A DNA stretch of 64,000 bases, from assembly GCA_019973155.2 (NCBI GenBank), contig BPQB01000097.1:50817-114816 (forward strand), read 5' to 3'. Position numbers and translations under genes: made by a program. Positions 35,526-47,133 of the stretch are shown here, piece after piece (position 1 is the first letter of the stretch; every line of letters starts with the position of its first letter). Source of the DNA: Phanerochaete sordida. Its lineage: Eukaryota; Basidiomycota; Agaricomycetes; Polyporales; Phanerochaetaceae. The notes beneath the pieces are model-generated. The model made no database searches. It saw nothing but the letters and a program-made list of their open reading frames with translations, and had not been told where the DNA came from.

Positions 35526-38482
35526 CTATACTATGTCCACGATTGCTCTTTCCTTGCCTTTTTCGCGATTTCCCAAAATCTCCTCTCCTGTTACACTACC
35601 GGGCTTTGCTTGCGCATCGGCCTCTCCGAGTCCCACGGGCTCCAGAAGTGAACCCAAGCTTGTGTCATCGGTTAGAACATCTTGCAATTTTTGACTGTCC
35701 GAAGAATGCTCAGGAGATCTTTCGACGGTATGGGAGCTCTCATGAGTGTGGATGATTACAGGATATCCAGCGCTCTCTTCGACGAAGGGTAGATCCTCGC
35801 GATCGCCACCAATGCTGGCGCCTGCTATGGTACGTGCCTCGCGTCGACGAACCCTTTTCGTGAAGTTGTGCGCGCGTTCCTTGTACTCGTCTGAGACGAA
35901 CGTAGAGATGACCTGTAAGAGTTTCTTTGGAAATCTGTGTTGAATGGCCCGGACGTCTCCATTGATTCGTCGGAGTGCGGCCTCTGCAGAGTCGGCGAGC
36001 ATGCGCCTGTCCCAATAGTCGCTGACCGTCGTGCACGCATATCGCAGGATAGGTGTCAGTGGCGTCCATGGGTTTGCGGGGTCGTCGGGCGCCGAGCTTG
36101 TGTAAGGCGCACATCGACGAACGAAGAGCATGACGAAGCACGCGAAATCGGCGAGCGATGCGTTGTCGAGAGAACTGTTGTCGGCGGTGGCAAATAGTTG
36201 AAGATAGCGCCAGAGGTCTGCGAGGATGGGCCTGGCTGCATTCTCTGTAGCGAAATATATGTTTGGAATGTGAAGCCAAGTATAGTGGCTAGAACCTTGG
36301 CCGTTCACGTGCAGACCGCACCGCCGAAGAAGCCCAGCGTAAAGGCTGAGCGAGGAATAGAAGTCCTCGCCCGCATTTCCGAGGTTGGTCGTAGAGTGCA
36401 GGAGCGCTAGCTTAGGAGATATCGGGAAGAATATCTCGTCACCGGGTAAACACTGGGTGGCCTCCGAGTCGATATCTCCGTCTGCATACGCCATTGTACA
36501 CGTAGTGAACAATCTCTTGAGTGTGCACAAAGTAGAGGTATTGGGGGAAGGAGAGCGATCGATCAGAGCAAGGAGGATAAACGTCGTCGCGTAGTAGGCC
36601 GATCTTCCTGGTTCCCTTTGTCGCCGCTGCTCCCATTCGTGCATCTCTGCGTTGATGAGAGCGATAAGGTCCAGCTGTTCTGCCTCCGTGATAGAAGGCG
36701 CGCCATTTTGCACCTGTCGTAACAGCTGAAGTCCAGACGGACGCATCTCAGAGGAATGACTGCTGGGAAGTAGGAGGGAGACCATCATGGTCGAGAATGC
36801 GGAAGGGTGCCAAAGAAATCCGCCTTGAGCGACGAGCTCTTTCAGTATGAGCTTGCGGCTATACTCTTCGCAGAGCAGGCGGCCGCATGCGCTGGAAGAA
36901 CGAGAAGAGTGGGTTTGGGATTGGAGAATAGCCAGGGCGGCTTGAGCCCATCGCGAGGCTCCGTGTACGCGGATCCTGACTGGGCCTCGAGAAAGACAGC
37001 GCTTGAAGGCCTCCAGAGCCACGTTCTCCACGAGATCGCACATGAACTGGGAAAGCGAGGTGAGGTCGATGGGCTGGCGGATGGCTACATAGGAGCCGGC
37101 CGTTGTGGAGGGGGTGCGGTGCTGGATGAGAGTGAAAGCGAACGCGACGAGTGCCTCGGAGGTGGCTTGCGTGCGCTGAACGAGACCCCACATCGGCTCA
37201 AGTAAAGCGTCGTTCACCATCGCTTCATCCACAGAGGTCAGAAGTTTCACGTCGTCCCCGCCTCTAGCGATGATGTCTTGCTCCTCGTCGATATCGGGAG
37301 CTGTGACGGCTGGAATGACAGCACGGATGGCGTGGCTGGCCTGTGATGAGAAACGGGAGGTGTAGGAGTTAATGAAGTTGGTGAGAGGCGATATATCTGC
37401 GGAGACAGTCCTGCCGAGGACTGCGAGAAATTCGATGGCAAGCCCGCGTGCCCGCTTAAGTGTATGGAAGAGGCGGGTCAGGTGTTGTCCGCATATGCGC
37501 CGGTCGAACTCTTGGGACAGACGCGTGACAAGCTGGCCAGCCCGGAGCGGCGAACGTAGGACGGCTAGTGTCGCCAGAGTGAGATATATCCCCAGTATTC
37601 TGAGAGGAGCGCATAAGTAGCGCCTGCCAAACCTGACTGTGTTCTTCAACATGGGAATCTTGTACGGGCACCGCGGGGAGGCCAGTGGTGCGACAGTGGT
37701 CATCAGGACGAAGAGACCCCAGCCGCAGACAAGTGGAAGTGTTGAGCGACCTATGCGCTGGTCGATTTCGGCTGTAAATATGCACAGGCCGACGAAAAAG
37801 AGGCCCAGAGACGTTTGTAAGAGGAGAGGTAGAGCCGAGGCGATCTCAAAGACTTTCCAATTGGCGAGCGCCGCGTGCCTGTACTGTCGCGCGCGTAACT
37901 GTTCTTGTGGAACGGTCCATTCGATGGCCAAGTATTCTCGCAGCCACTGCTTCACGAGCATGGCCAAGGACGCGGTCGAGAGGCTGCAGATGATGCTCGC
38001 AAACCAAAGTCCGTTGACGCGCAATGCCCACAGCGGCGCGTCGAAGAGTGGAAGACTATCCGAATATGGCGTGGTCGAGTTGATATGGCCTGCGGCGAAG
38101 GTGTAATTCCTTGCTAACGATTGGCGAAGAAGGAAGGCGATCTCAGCGTTGGGGCCGGGTTGGAGCAGGGTATAGGACTCGACAAGAAATGCAGTGAGAA
38201 CTGCGGAGAAGAGACCGGCCTGCGATATGTCATTCAATCCCCGGCGAGACTTTTGCGGCGTCAGGCGAGGAAAACTCACAAAGACGAGAAGAGTGTCGAT
38301 ATCCTCTTTGCAGTCCTCTACTTTCCGTACATCGACATCGCGAACCATCTTCAGCATCTGCTGCCATACCGATGCTGTCGGCCTGAAAGGAGACTGGCAC
38401 TCGTTCAAGCACTATTCGAGGCAATGGCATTTAAACGACTCACTGCGTCCAGGTCTGCAGCGGTTGACTTCAAGCCTTCCAT
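35526..38482 (-). CDS. DUF6535-domain membrane protein
   Basis: Exons 38444-38482, 38280-38393 and 35526-38219 give about 948 residues. The DUF6535 region follows the second intron: AGLFSAVLTAFLVESYTLLQ, then LWFASIICSLSTASLAMLVK, the hallmark WLREYLAIEWTVPQEQLRAR, and two more hydrophobic segments up to SPRCPYKIP. The long C-terminal part is soluble, helical and variable, as usual in this agaricomycete family of unknown function. The start at 38482 is uncertain: the same frame stays open upstream to a possible acceptor near 38598, so an extra 5' exon is likely. A shorter relative is at 58.4 kb. No gene occupies the rest of 38483-38978. Confidence 0.8.
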
Positions 38483-38978
38483 GTGGGCACAGAGCACGGG
38501 GTCGCTGCCAAAGGACAGGGAGGCGAGGACTTTGACTCTATCCTTGGGTCGAGTGAGAGACAGGATATATTGATACCGAGAATCTGGCGCTATCTGCTGC
38601 GGAAAAGTCGTACATATGTGAGGTTAGGCTGTGAGGCCGTGATGGAAACCAGTACGTCTTCTGCCGTTGCCGTGGTCCATGACACCGAGCGATTTTTGAC
38701 AGCGGGGGGCACGAGGATCCTTCCAAGAAGTCAAATAACATCGTTCAAGCCACAAGAATACGTGTACATCACAAGAGGCCCGGGCTATAGAGCACGCTCT
38801 TTCTTCGTGGGGGAGTCGTCGGCCCAGAAGAAGAACTCCAACTGCGTCATCGCCGAGAGACGTTTGCTAAACCGGTTCGTGAGAGTCGGTGATGGACATG
38901 CCTCCCCGAAGCCCGACTTAGTCGGGCTAGTGAGCATGATCGTGGGGGCGCCCGCCGGAGCCTGGGTCGCGCGAGCAT

Positions 38979-41074
38979 CTAGCACAGCATGAGAAAAATG
39001 CGCTCGGTGAGAAGCCGAGGAGGCTGCGCACCGTGTTCGAAAGCCAGGGGCACGAGGTCCACGACGCGGATCGTCGTCGAGCCGGGGAACGTCCAGCAGA
39101 CGCGGCCCATGGAGTCGTCCCAGGCGGCGACGAGCTTCGAGTAATCCGTCACGCCCTGCTCGTGCAGCGGCAGGGACACGGGCACACGGTGCACGGCGGG
39201 CGCCGGGAACTCACAGAGCCGGTAGAGCCCCGCGACGCGCGGGGCGCGGGCGCCGCTGGGCCTGTCGACGGCGTACACGAGCTGGCGGCCCGTGCCGACG
39301 GGGCCTGCGATGGGTCGCCACTCCTTGCGGTCGAGCGCCGGCGCGAACGCGCGGTGCCAGTCTTTCCAGCAGTAGTGCGGCTCGAGCATGGGCACCGCGC
39401 TCGAGTTGTGCGAGAGGCGCACCATGCTGAGGTCGGGGACGTAGAACTCGAGTGGCTGGTAGGCGCTGCCGTTCTCCCCGGGTCGGTGCAGATGCGCCGG
39501 ACTGGCGCGGATGGTCCACTTGCGCAGACCGCTCACGCCGGAGCGGGTGACGGGGCTGGCAGAGATCGTCATCGCGGGCATGCGTTCTACGGGCATGGGG
39601 TCGCCGGGCGTGCAGTCGCTCCACGGAGGGTTTTTCTCTATGGTACCGATGTGTACCTCGGTGCTTAGTAGCGACTGCGTCGTGAACGCGAGACTTGCGC
39701 GGGTTGGGATCACATCCAGGTCCGCGCCAACGCCCTCCTCCAGGAGTAAGTCTTCCGGGATGTCGAACAGCTGTACATGCTTGTCGGAGGAAGTTGGCCT
39801 GCTATCCCGACGGACGACAGTGATCTGCTTGGTCTCAGGAAGGAATTTGAAGGAACAGATATGCTGTAGGATGCATCAGCTGATATACGCTGCCGGTATG
39901 AGCTCGACAGCGACTCACGGCTGTTGCTCTGCCGCCCTCCGCATCCGCATTGAGCTCGATCGTCCAGGACTTGCACGGCAGGGGCTTCCAGGTTTGCTGG
40001 ACGACGACGTGCGGCCCGCAGGACACAGCAAGGACCATGTGGTGCGGGTCGCCCACGATGAGCTGCAGCAGCTGCGGCGCGCTGAGTGGCGCGTTTCGAG
40101 TGATGCCCTGCAGCCAGGTGATGTTCTCGAGGTCTTTGGGGGCAGTGACGGACTTGATGACCTTGATGTGCTCCTCGAAGGCAGGCGTGTCGGGGACGAT
40201 GTCCTTGCACTTCTGCTCGAGCCCGTGTAGATCGAAGAGGGCGATCGCCTGCAGCTGGACCTTCCACTCGGTCGCCTTGCCTTCGTGGTAGCTCCGAAGG
40301 CCGTCCCTAGCGCGTGCTGAGGTTAGGACTAGGTCAATGGGAAGTGCAGAAGCAGCTTACCTCAACCACTCCGCGTCGAGCGCCTTCCCCTCCTCGTCCG
40401 TCGTACTGCGTGACGCTGGGCTACGCTTACACCCGTCGTTCAAGCCAAACGCAAACATGAACGCGCCGCGTGTCTCGCGGTCAGCCCTCGTGAACGCGAC
40501 ATTGATGAACTTCGCCGTGAGGCCATGCGGCAAACCTAACGTCGGGAGGAACAGCAGCGGAATCGGGCCGCGCGTCCCCGCAAGGGAATAAAGCACGACA
40601 CCCCAGCGGCGCACGCCCTTCCAGCGGAACGTGACCGCCGCGAGGAGGTGGCGCGCGCCGGGCAGGACTAGGAGCTCATGCACGCGGAAGTGCGCGTCGA
40701 AGGCCCACTCGTCGACGAGCGGCGCCGGGGCGGTCCACGCGCGCTCGAGCGCGTGCGCCTGCGCGAGGAGGTCGTAGCGGCTCGGGCGCGTGAACCGTTC
40801 GATGGGAGGCAGCGGGCGGCTGAAGACGCGCGGGAGCGGGGGCCCGGAGGCGACGACGCGCGCCCAGAACGCGTCGTCCTGCGTGAGGGCGCGGAAAAAG
40901 CGGTTGAGCTGCAGAATGGCTGTCAGTAGGAGCGAGACGACAAGCTGCGGAAGGACGCACCAGGGGTACACGGAAGAATATGTCGTCGACGTCGACGTAG
41001 TCGGCTACGAGCTTGACCAGCAGCTCGTACGGGAGTGCCTGGAGGCGAGAAACCTTCTGTTGCACTGAAGGCAT
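38979..41074 (-). CDS. F-box protein, fungal type
   Basis: Four exons (40961-41074, 40361-40908, 39919-40306, 38979-39863) join in frame to 644 residues. The N-terminus, LQALPYELLVKLVADYVDVD, continues over the first intron into LNRFFRALTQDDAFWARVVA, an F-box-like fold. The donor was placed at GTGCGT because an earlier GTGTAC would break the frame. The C-terminal region has beta-rich segments (HHMVLAVSCGPHVVVQQTW; WTIELNADAE) seen in many polypore F-box proteins with no defined substrate domain. A minus-strand TATATAA at 41161-41167 lies 87 bases upstream of the ATG. Confidence 0.75.
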
Positions 41075-41160
41075 AATGAAGAATGTTAGCGATAGTTGCT
41101 GTATAGGGAACGTTATGTGGGTGGCAATGATAGACAGTAACGTTCGCGCGTTCGACGCGC

Positions 41161-41167
41161 TTATATA
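41161..41167 (-). promoter_or_regulatory. TATA box of the 41 kb F-box gene
   Basis: TATATAA on the minus strand, 87 bases upstream of the start codon at 41074. Confidence 0.45.
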
Positions 41168-41467
41168 GCAGCATCTCGGACAAAGAGTACGGTGGCCCAA
41201 CGGTGCAAAGAGACTGACGCGCCTCATGGGGCGCGCAGATTCTTGGTCAAAGCACAACAAAGACGCTTTCGATCTGAGATAAAGAATCAGCTCTGCCCAT
41301 CCGGTGGCCTAAATGGGGGACTACTCACCGCACTGAACCGGTTGTGTGGCCACAGCGCTCAGACCTACCTCCCCTCGGCGTCAGCAAGTCCCAGGCGGCG
41401 CACGGCGCGATAGTCCAAAAGCTTGAGATTACAATATAACAACTACATCTCTCGGGCCCGTGCATGC

Positions 41468-42939
41468 TCAGTAGAGGACCTTGCTCAGTCGCTGCACCGA
41501 GTTGAGGAGGATGTCGCCCTGGCGAACGACCGTCTCGTACTGCGCGTTCTTGAGCGCCGGCCGGTTCGTCTCGACGACGCCCTCGACCTTGTCGATTGTG
41601 CAGTGCAGACGGCCGGACGCGATGAACCGCGACAGCTCGCTGTGGCGATGTCAGTACGCTGATAGGAAAGCTGAAGGGGGAACGCACGTGTCGATGAACT
41701 CGATGCTGACGCCGAATGACCGCGCCATGCTGTCCAGTGTCAGGCTGCGGTACGACTGCAGGAGCTGATTGTATGCAAGAATGCGCATCTCTCGGACATA
41801 GTATCGTGAGTGCGCTGAGAGCATGCGGGATGGCAGGAGCATCGTCTGCTCGACCTTGGCTGGAGTCATGTCAGACAAGCGTCGCCAGTACAGTCCGGGA
41901 GAGACATACCCAGAGCGACGAAGAACTTGTCGTAATGTGCGTCATACAGGCTCTTGATCAGGTCCGCAAGCAGTGGAAGCTCAGGAAGCACCTGGTTCAC
42001 TTCTGGGGCTGCGATGAGCTGTTGAAGTTTCAAATGATGAGCTAGGTTTCACGACAGGAGAGATGAGGGCTCGCCTTCTTCTTCAGGTCTGGCCTGCTGA
42101 GTGTAAGGACGTTGGAGATGACAGTTAGGGCAACGAAGTCGTTATATGAGATGAGTTCCGTCGCGGTAAACGTTGACAGCGCATCGAGCAGAAGTTCGCC
42201 GGCACGCTTGAATTGACGAATAGACAGCAAGTGAAGGCCGCGGTAGACCTTCAGGCGGTTCCGGCGATCCCAGTCTCCGCCCTGCTCAACCATCCTATAC
42301 AAACAGTCAGACTACGGCCAAGCCAGCGTGTACGGCACGTACTCCTCAGCCTTGGCCATGTAGTCTTGTATCAGAGTGTTGTCTCCGAAGAACAGGCCTA
42401 TCCGGATCATTGTCAACGCAATGTCTATCTTCGAGCCAAGGCCTGCTGTCTTCTCCAAAGCAATCTTCTGCGCCTCCAAAGCCTTCTCCTGAGAAATCCG
42501 TGACTTCAGTACACATACTCTGTACGACAACATTGGCGGCGTACCTTCTCGCCGATCTGCGTGAAGTAGTTCGCCCGCGCACGCAACGCGTCGGCGATGT
42601 CGCTCTCGCCCTCAATCTTCTCCGCCTCTGCCAGCCGCTCGTCGAGCTTTTCGAGCTCTTCCTTGTTGGCCTTCTCTAGTGACTCGAGCAGCGACGAGTC
42701 TAGCGGAAGTGCGCCTGACGAAGTCACAAGGCGGTAGTACGGTGCCATCTCTTCACGGAGCGAAGTCTCAGAGGAAAGCTTGCGAGCATAATGAGAGGGT
42801 GCTTACTGTCTTTCTCGATGCCTGCGAGCAGTTGCTGCTTCGCGTCATTGTGCAGTTCCGAGAACTGAGGCTTTGAGAGGACGAATTGGTGTTGCGGAAG
42901 CTCAAGGTTTGGGATGGGGAGAACGACTTCTTCGGCCAT
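41468..42939 (-). CDS. rpn7: 26S proteasome lid subunit Rpn7 (PSMD6 type)
   Basis: Seven exons (42807-42939, 42545-42750, 42343-42488, 42075-42294, 41910-42018, 41688-41859, 41468-41639) give 385 residues, the usual Rpn7 length. Rpn7 is a PCI-domain subunit of the 19S lid. Family stretches are plain: [37 protein letters not shown], a helical-repeat part with [17 protein letters not shown], and the C-terminal PCI winged helix with [20 protein letters not shown]. The fourth intron (42019-42074) starts with GC rather than GT (AAG followed by GCGAGC); no GT donor gives the conserved KKKLIAAPEV junction. The gene diverges from rpn6 with 241 bases between the start codons. Confidence 0.96.
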
Positions 42940-43180
42940 GGTGGTCAAGCGGGAGCAGAGGCGGCGATGCGATGATGAAGGGAGGATACACGACGAGGAG
43001 AGAGTGTGAGACGACGTCGAGGATGATGTGCGCGAGGAAGGGTGTAATTGCGGTCCGACGCGTCAGTGCTTTCCCACGGCCAGAGACGCGTCACCGTCGC
43101 GTTGGGCCTCGTGCTCGCTCTCTTCTCCCAATCACACCTGTCCCCTTATTGCCACCTATTTCTCTCTCTTCGTCGTCGTC
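42940..43180. promoter_or_regulatory. Shared divergent promoter of rpn7 and rpn6
   Basis: The 241 bases between the two start codons contain TTGCCACC at 43149-43156, i.e. GGTGGCAA on the minus strand, eight of nine bases of the PACE element (GGTGGCAAA) bound by Rpn4 in ascomycete yeasts. A CCAAT motif is near 43129, and the palindrome GACGCGTC occurs twice (43058-43065 and 43085-43092). The PACE-like site is only 25 bases from the rpn6 ATG, so it may lie in its leader. Whether basidiomycetes use an Rpn4-like factor is not known to me. Confidence 0.6.
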
Positions 43181-44972
43181 ATGTCCACCGAGGAGCAGCT
43201 CAAGCAAGCCGGCGAGCTCGCCAAGTCAGATCCAAAGCGCGCCGAGCAGATATACAACGAAATCCTCGGTGTGTAGGCCGAGAATCCGCACCCTCACCTG
43301 TCTCATCCTCCGCCAGGCAAAGCGACAAATAAGGATGCCACCGCAGCAGAGAACGCTGAGACTCTGCGGCATCAGGAGGCGGCTCTGGTGAAGCTCGGAG
43401 AGCTCTACCGTGACCAGAAGTACGTCCCGAGAACTACTCGTGAGGACGAATATCTACTCACACGGATTGAATAGCAATGCGGAGGGCGTCGCAGAGGTCA
43501 TCAACAAGTCAAGAACATTCATGTCGTCCACAGCCAAGGCAAAGACCGCCAAACTCAGTGCGTGTAGCGGTGTATAACCCTAGGCATGCTACTGACCATG
43601 TCCCAGTCCGTACATTGCTCGACTTCTTCAACCCCATTCCCAACAGCGCCGACATCCAGATGCGGGTACTGCAAACCAACATTGAGTGGGCAAAGCAAGA
43701 GAAGCGGATATTCCTCAAACACAGTCTCGAGACCCGGCTTGTGGGACTGTACGTACCTGCACTCTGCGTCTTGCCGTCGGCTCACTTTGTCCTAGGCAAC
43801 TGGAGTCTCAGCAATACAAGCCTGCACTCTCCCTCATCGACACGCTGCTCACCGAGCTCAAGCGGCTAGACGACAAGATGGTCCTGACGGAGGTGCACCT
43901 GCTGGAGAGCAGGGTGTACCGCGGTATCGGTAACTTCCCCAAGGCCAAGGTGCGCATCGCGCATATATCCACTAGAGCATCGCTCATGCTCTGCACAGGC
44001 TGCCTTGACCTCAGCACGAACCGCCGCCAACTCCATCTACTGCCCGCCATACCTCCAAGCCCAGCTCGACCTGCAGTCCGGCATCCTCCACGCGGAGGAC
44101 AAGGACTACGTCACGGCGTACTCGTACTTCTACGAGACGTTCGAGAACCTGACGCAGCAGGACGACCCGAAGGCGCTCCTCGCGCTCAAGTACATGCTCC
44201 TCTGCAAGGTCATGCTGAACCTCGTGCGTCCCCCTCTTCTACGATTCCTGTCCGCGTACTGACACGCCGCAGCCCGACGACGTGACGGCGCTGCTCTCCA
44301 TCAAGCTCGTGACGAAGTACGCGCAGCTCCGCGACGTCGAGAGCATGCGCGCGATCGCGCGCGCGCACAAGAACCGGAACCTCGCCGACTTCGAGCAGGC
44401 GCTCAAGGACTACCGCGACGGTGCGCACCCTCCTTCCCCCTCGCCGGGGTCCCCGCTCACATTTGCGCAGAGCTCTCCTCGGACATCACGATCCGCACGC
44501 ACCTCTCGGCGCTGTACGACACGCTGCTCGAGCAGAACCTGCTGCGCATCGTCGAGCCGTACTCGGTCGTCGAGGTCGAGTACGTCGCACAGCAGGTCGG
44601 GCAGGGGCGGCAGGCCGTCGAGCAGAAGTAGGTTTGCTTTGCCATGGTGGGAGTGCACGGGTGTTGATGGTTTGTGTGTAGGCTGTCGCAGATGATCCTC
44701 GACAAGGTGCTGCACGGCGTCCTGGACCAGCAGCGCGGCATCTTGCTCGTGTACGACGAGGCGCAGCCAGACGTGAGCTCTTGTTCTATCGTATCTCTCA
44801 AACCTTCTGCTGACTCTTTGGCAGAACACGTATGGTGCGGCGATCGAGACGCTGGAGCAGGTCGGCAAGGTCGTGGACTCGTTGTACGCCAAGGTAAGCA
44901 TCTTTTTTCTTGACTGTCTTGGCAGTGGGGAACGTGTGCTGAGGCTCTTCTACAGACTGTCAAGATCGCGTA
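43181..44972 (+). CDS. rpn6: 26S proteasome lid subunit Rpn6 (PSMD11 type)
   Basis: Eleven exons (43181-43268, 43317-43419, 43475-43557, 43607-43748, 43796-43949, 43999-44223, 44273-44420, 44471-44627, 44682-44772, 44825-44893, 44955-44972) give 425 residues, typical for Rpn6. This subunit clamps the lid to the 20S core and has a TPR-like solenoid followed by a PCI domain. Recognisable segments include [76 protein letters not shown], a PCI winged helix around [16 protein letters not shown], and the C-terminus [21 protein letters not shown] then TVKIA. The last exon codes for five residues. It shares its promoter with rpn7. Confidence 0.96.
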
Positions 44973-45326
44973 ATGGAGAAGTCTGTATTCATAGTTGTTA
45001 TATATTCCATTTCAATATTCCACGGTCTTGCGGTTACGCTGCGCGGGCCCGGCGGTGATGTACGCAGCATGGGTTCGGTTTGGCGTCGCTAGCGCATCGC
45101 CGCCGAACGGCGTCGCGTCTTATTCCCAGAGCTGCTAGCTCTTCGACGTCGCGACTGGCCCACGAGATGGCGTCGGCCGTTCGCATGTTCTCCGCGGTGT
45201 GCCGGCTATCCGTTGTAACAAATCGTATTGGACGTGCGAAATCGAGTTGTTACTAGTCATACTACCCGCGATAATGTTGGACAACCTATAGGTAAACACC
45301 GATGCCACAATGAAACACGGGGCTAT

Positions 45327-46222
45327 TAAGGCGCGTTGGTTTCCCTCGGGAGCCCGAAGGTCCCGAGGTACTCGTCCCGGGGACCACGGAGAGGTCTGCG
45401 CCAGGACGGCCCCGCTAGGAGCCGCCCTCCCCCGGGGGACCTACCTTTGCCCGTGTTATGTCTATAAACATATTAGCACTAATGGATATAAGTAAGAAAA
45501 TAGCAGTGTCTGCGACAACCCAAGCCCCACGGCGCGCAAAGGGCGCCGCGTCGGGAGCGTCGGGGCGGGCAACGCCGCCACCGGTGCTCACCATCCAGCC
45601 TGGGCCCAGGGCGCACAACGGCAGCCCCGTCGGGAGCACAGCGTGCTCGACCGTCTACCCATGAGTCGCCGCAGACACGCCAGACAGCAGCGCCCACGCC
45701 CAGGACCCGCCGAAGCGAGCCCCGCAGGGAGCAGCCAGCGCACAAGTCACTTGACGTCGCTCGACCACTGGCGTGGGCGCGCCGTCGCGAGCACGACCGG
45801 AGTCGCGCTCGGGGGCGTGTACAAGCCACAGCCCAGCCCTCGAAGGAGTCGAGAGTAGGGCGCGCATGAGGCGCGCCCGCGTCCGCCGCCGCCCGAGGCT
45901 CGAGGCTAAGCCTCTCGGGAGCGATGGGGTGCTCGACCGCAGAGCCGTCGGGCGGGGCGGACGCGCCGCTGCGGTCGTCGGTGCAGCCCACCGTACAAAG
46001 GCGGCGCGGGAGCCCCGAGAGGGTTGCTCGACCGCCTGGCTGACACCGGCGAGCGCGGCGGGGCGAGGATGCTCGCGTCGCTGTTCTAGACGAAGAGGTC
46101 AGCTGGAGAGACAGCGCCGAGAGGTAAAAAAGGTGCTCACCACGGGCTGATGTTGTAGGGGGACTCTTGTCGTCGCGCAAGCCCAAAGTCCTGGGCTTGA
46201 CTGAGCAAGAGGGGTCACGGTA
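45327..46222 (-). ncRNA. Spliced RNA-like repeat unit, copy 1
   Basis: Minus-strand unit homologous to copies 2 and 3: intron 1 46086-46140 (55 nt), exon B 45592-46085 (494 nt), intron 2 45462-45591 (130 nt, TTATAG acceptor), microexon 45445-45461 (17 nt), donor GTAGGT, then a structured tail ending at CGCCTTAAT (45327). The TATAAATA seen in copies 2 and 3 is missing, because copy 2 abuts the expected place; the sequence there reads TTAATAATACC. Exon B has an ATG at a position where copy 3 has GTG, opening 70 residues that are not conserved. It may be a promoter-less copy. 44973-45326 has no gene. Confidence 0.5.
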
Positions 46223-47133
46223 TTATTAAGGCGCGTTGGTTTCCCTCGGGACCCGAAGGTCCCGAGGTACTCGTCCCAGGGACCACGGAGAGGTCGCGCC
46301 AGGACGGCTCCGCTAGGAGCCGCCCTCCCCCGGGGGACCCACCTTTTGCCCGTGTTATCGCTATAAGCGGTCAGTGTAATGGACGATAAGTAAGAAAATA
46401 GCAGTGCTTGCGACGACTCAAGCCCCACGGCGCACAAAGGACGCCGCATCGGGAGCGTCGGGGCAGGCAACGCCGCCACCGACGTGCTCACCGTCTAGCC
46501 TGGGCCCGGGGCGCACAACGGCAGCCCCGTCGGGAGCACGGAGTGCTCGACCATCTGCCCGTGAGTCGCCGCAGACACGCCAGACAGCGGCGCCCACGCC
46601 CAGAGCCCGCCGAGGCGGACCCCGCAGGGAGCAGCCGGCGCGCAAAGGCGCCGAACATTGCTCAACCACCGGCGTGAGCGCGCCGTCGCGAACACGGCCT
46701 CGGCCGTGCTCGGGGGCGTGTACAAGCCACAGCCCGCTCTCGAGGGAGTCGAGAGTAGGACGCGCACGAGGCGCGCCCGCGTCCGCCGCCGCCCGAGGCT
46801 CGAGGCTAGGCCTCCCGGGAGCGATGAGGTGCTCGACCGCGGAGCCGTCGGGCGGGGCGGACGCGCCGCTGCGGTCGCCGGTTCGCCTCGCCGCGCAAAG
46901 CGGCGTGGGGAGCCCCGAAAGGGGTGCTCGACCGCCTGGCTGGCACCGGCGAGCGCGGCGGTGGCGAGGGTGCTTGCGTCGCCGTTCTAGACAGCGAGGT
47001 CAGCGACGAAGACAGCGACGAGAGGTGAAAAGGTGCTCACCACGGGCTAAAGTCGAAGGGGGGCTGTTGACTTGGGGAGAGGGGAGGCCGAAGTCTGGGG
47101 CTTGACAGCGAAGGCCACGGGGTATTTATACCC
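46223..47133 (-). ncRNA. Spliced RNA-like repeat unit, copy 2
   Basis: A TATA box (TATAAATA on the minus strand, 47123-47130, in the palindrome GGGTATTTATACCC) is followed by exon A, intron 1 (46987-47040, 54 nt; GTGAGC, CGCTGACC branch, TGTCTAG), exon B (46492-46986, 495 nt), intron 2 (46361-46491, 131 nt; GTGAGC, CACTGACC, TTATAG), an 18-nt microexon (46343-46360) and another donor (GTGGGT). The tail has a perfect ten-pair stem CCTCGGGACC/GGTCCCGAGG with a TTCG loop (46244-46267). No start codon is shared with the other copies. Orientation is head-to-tail with copy 1 and head-to-head with copy 3. Best read as a Pol II non-coding RNA; a mobile repeat is the alternative. Confidence 0.55.

Noticed and set aside
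35526..38219. The single long exon as the whole DUF6535 gene
   Set aside because: The frame extends upstream only through a TTG and crosses two good introns; joining 38280-38393 and 38444-38482 keeps the frame and matches the paralog at 58.4 kb.
40909..40970. Earlier donor (GTGTAC) for the first intron of the 41 kb F-box gene
   Set aside because: It leaves the wrong phase for exon 2; the GTGCGT donor at 40960 restores it.
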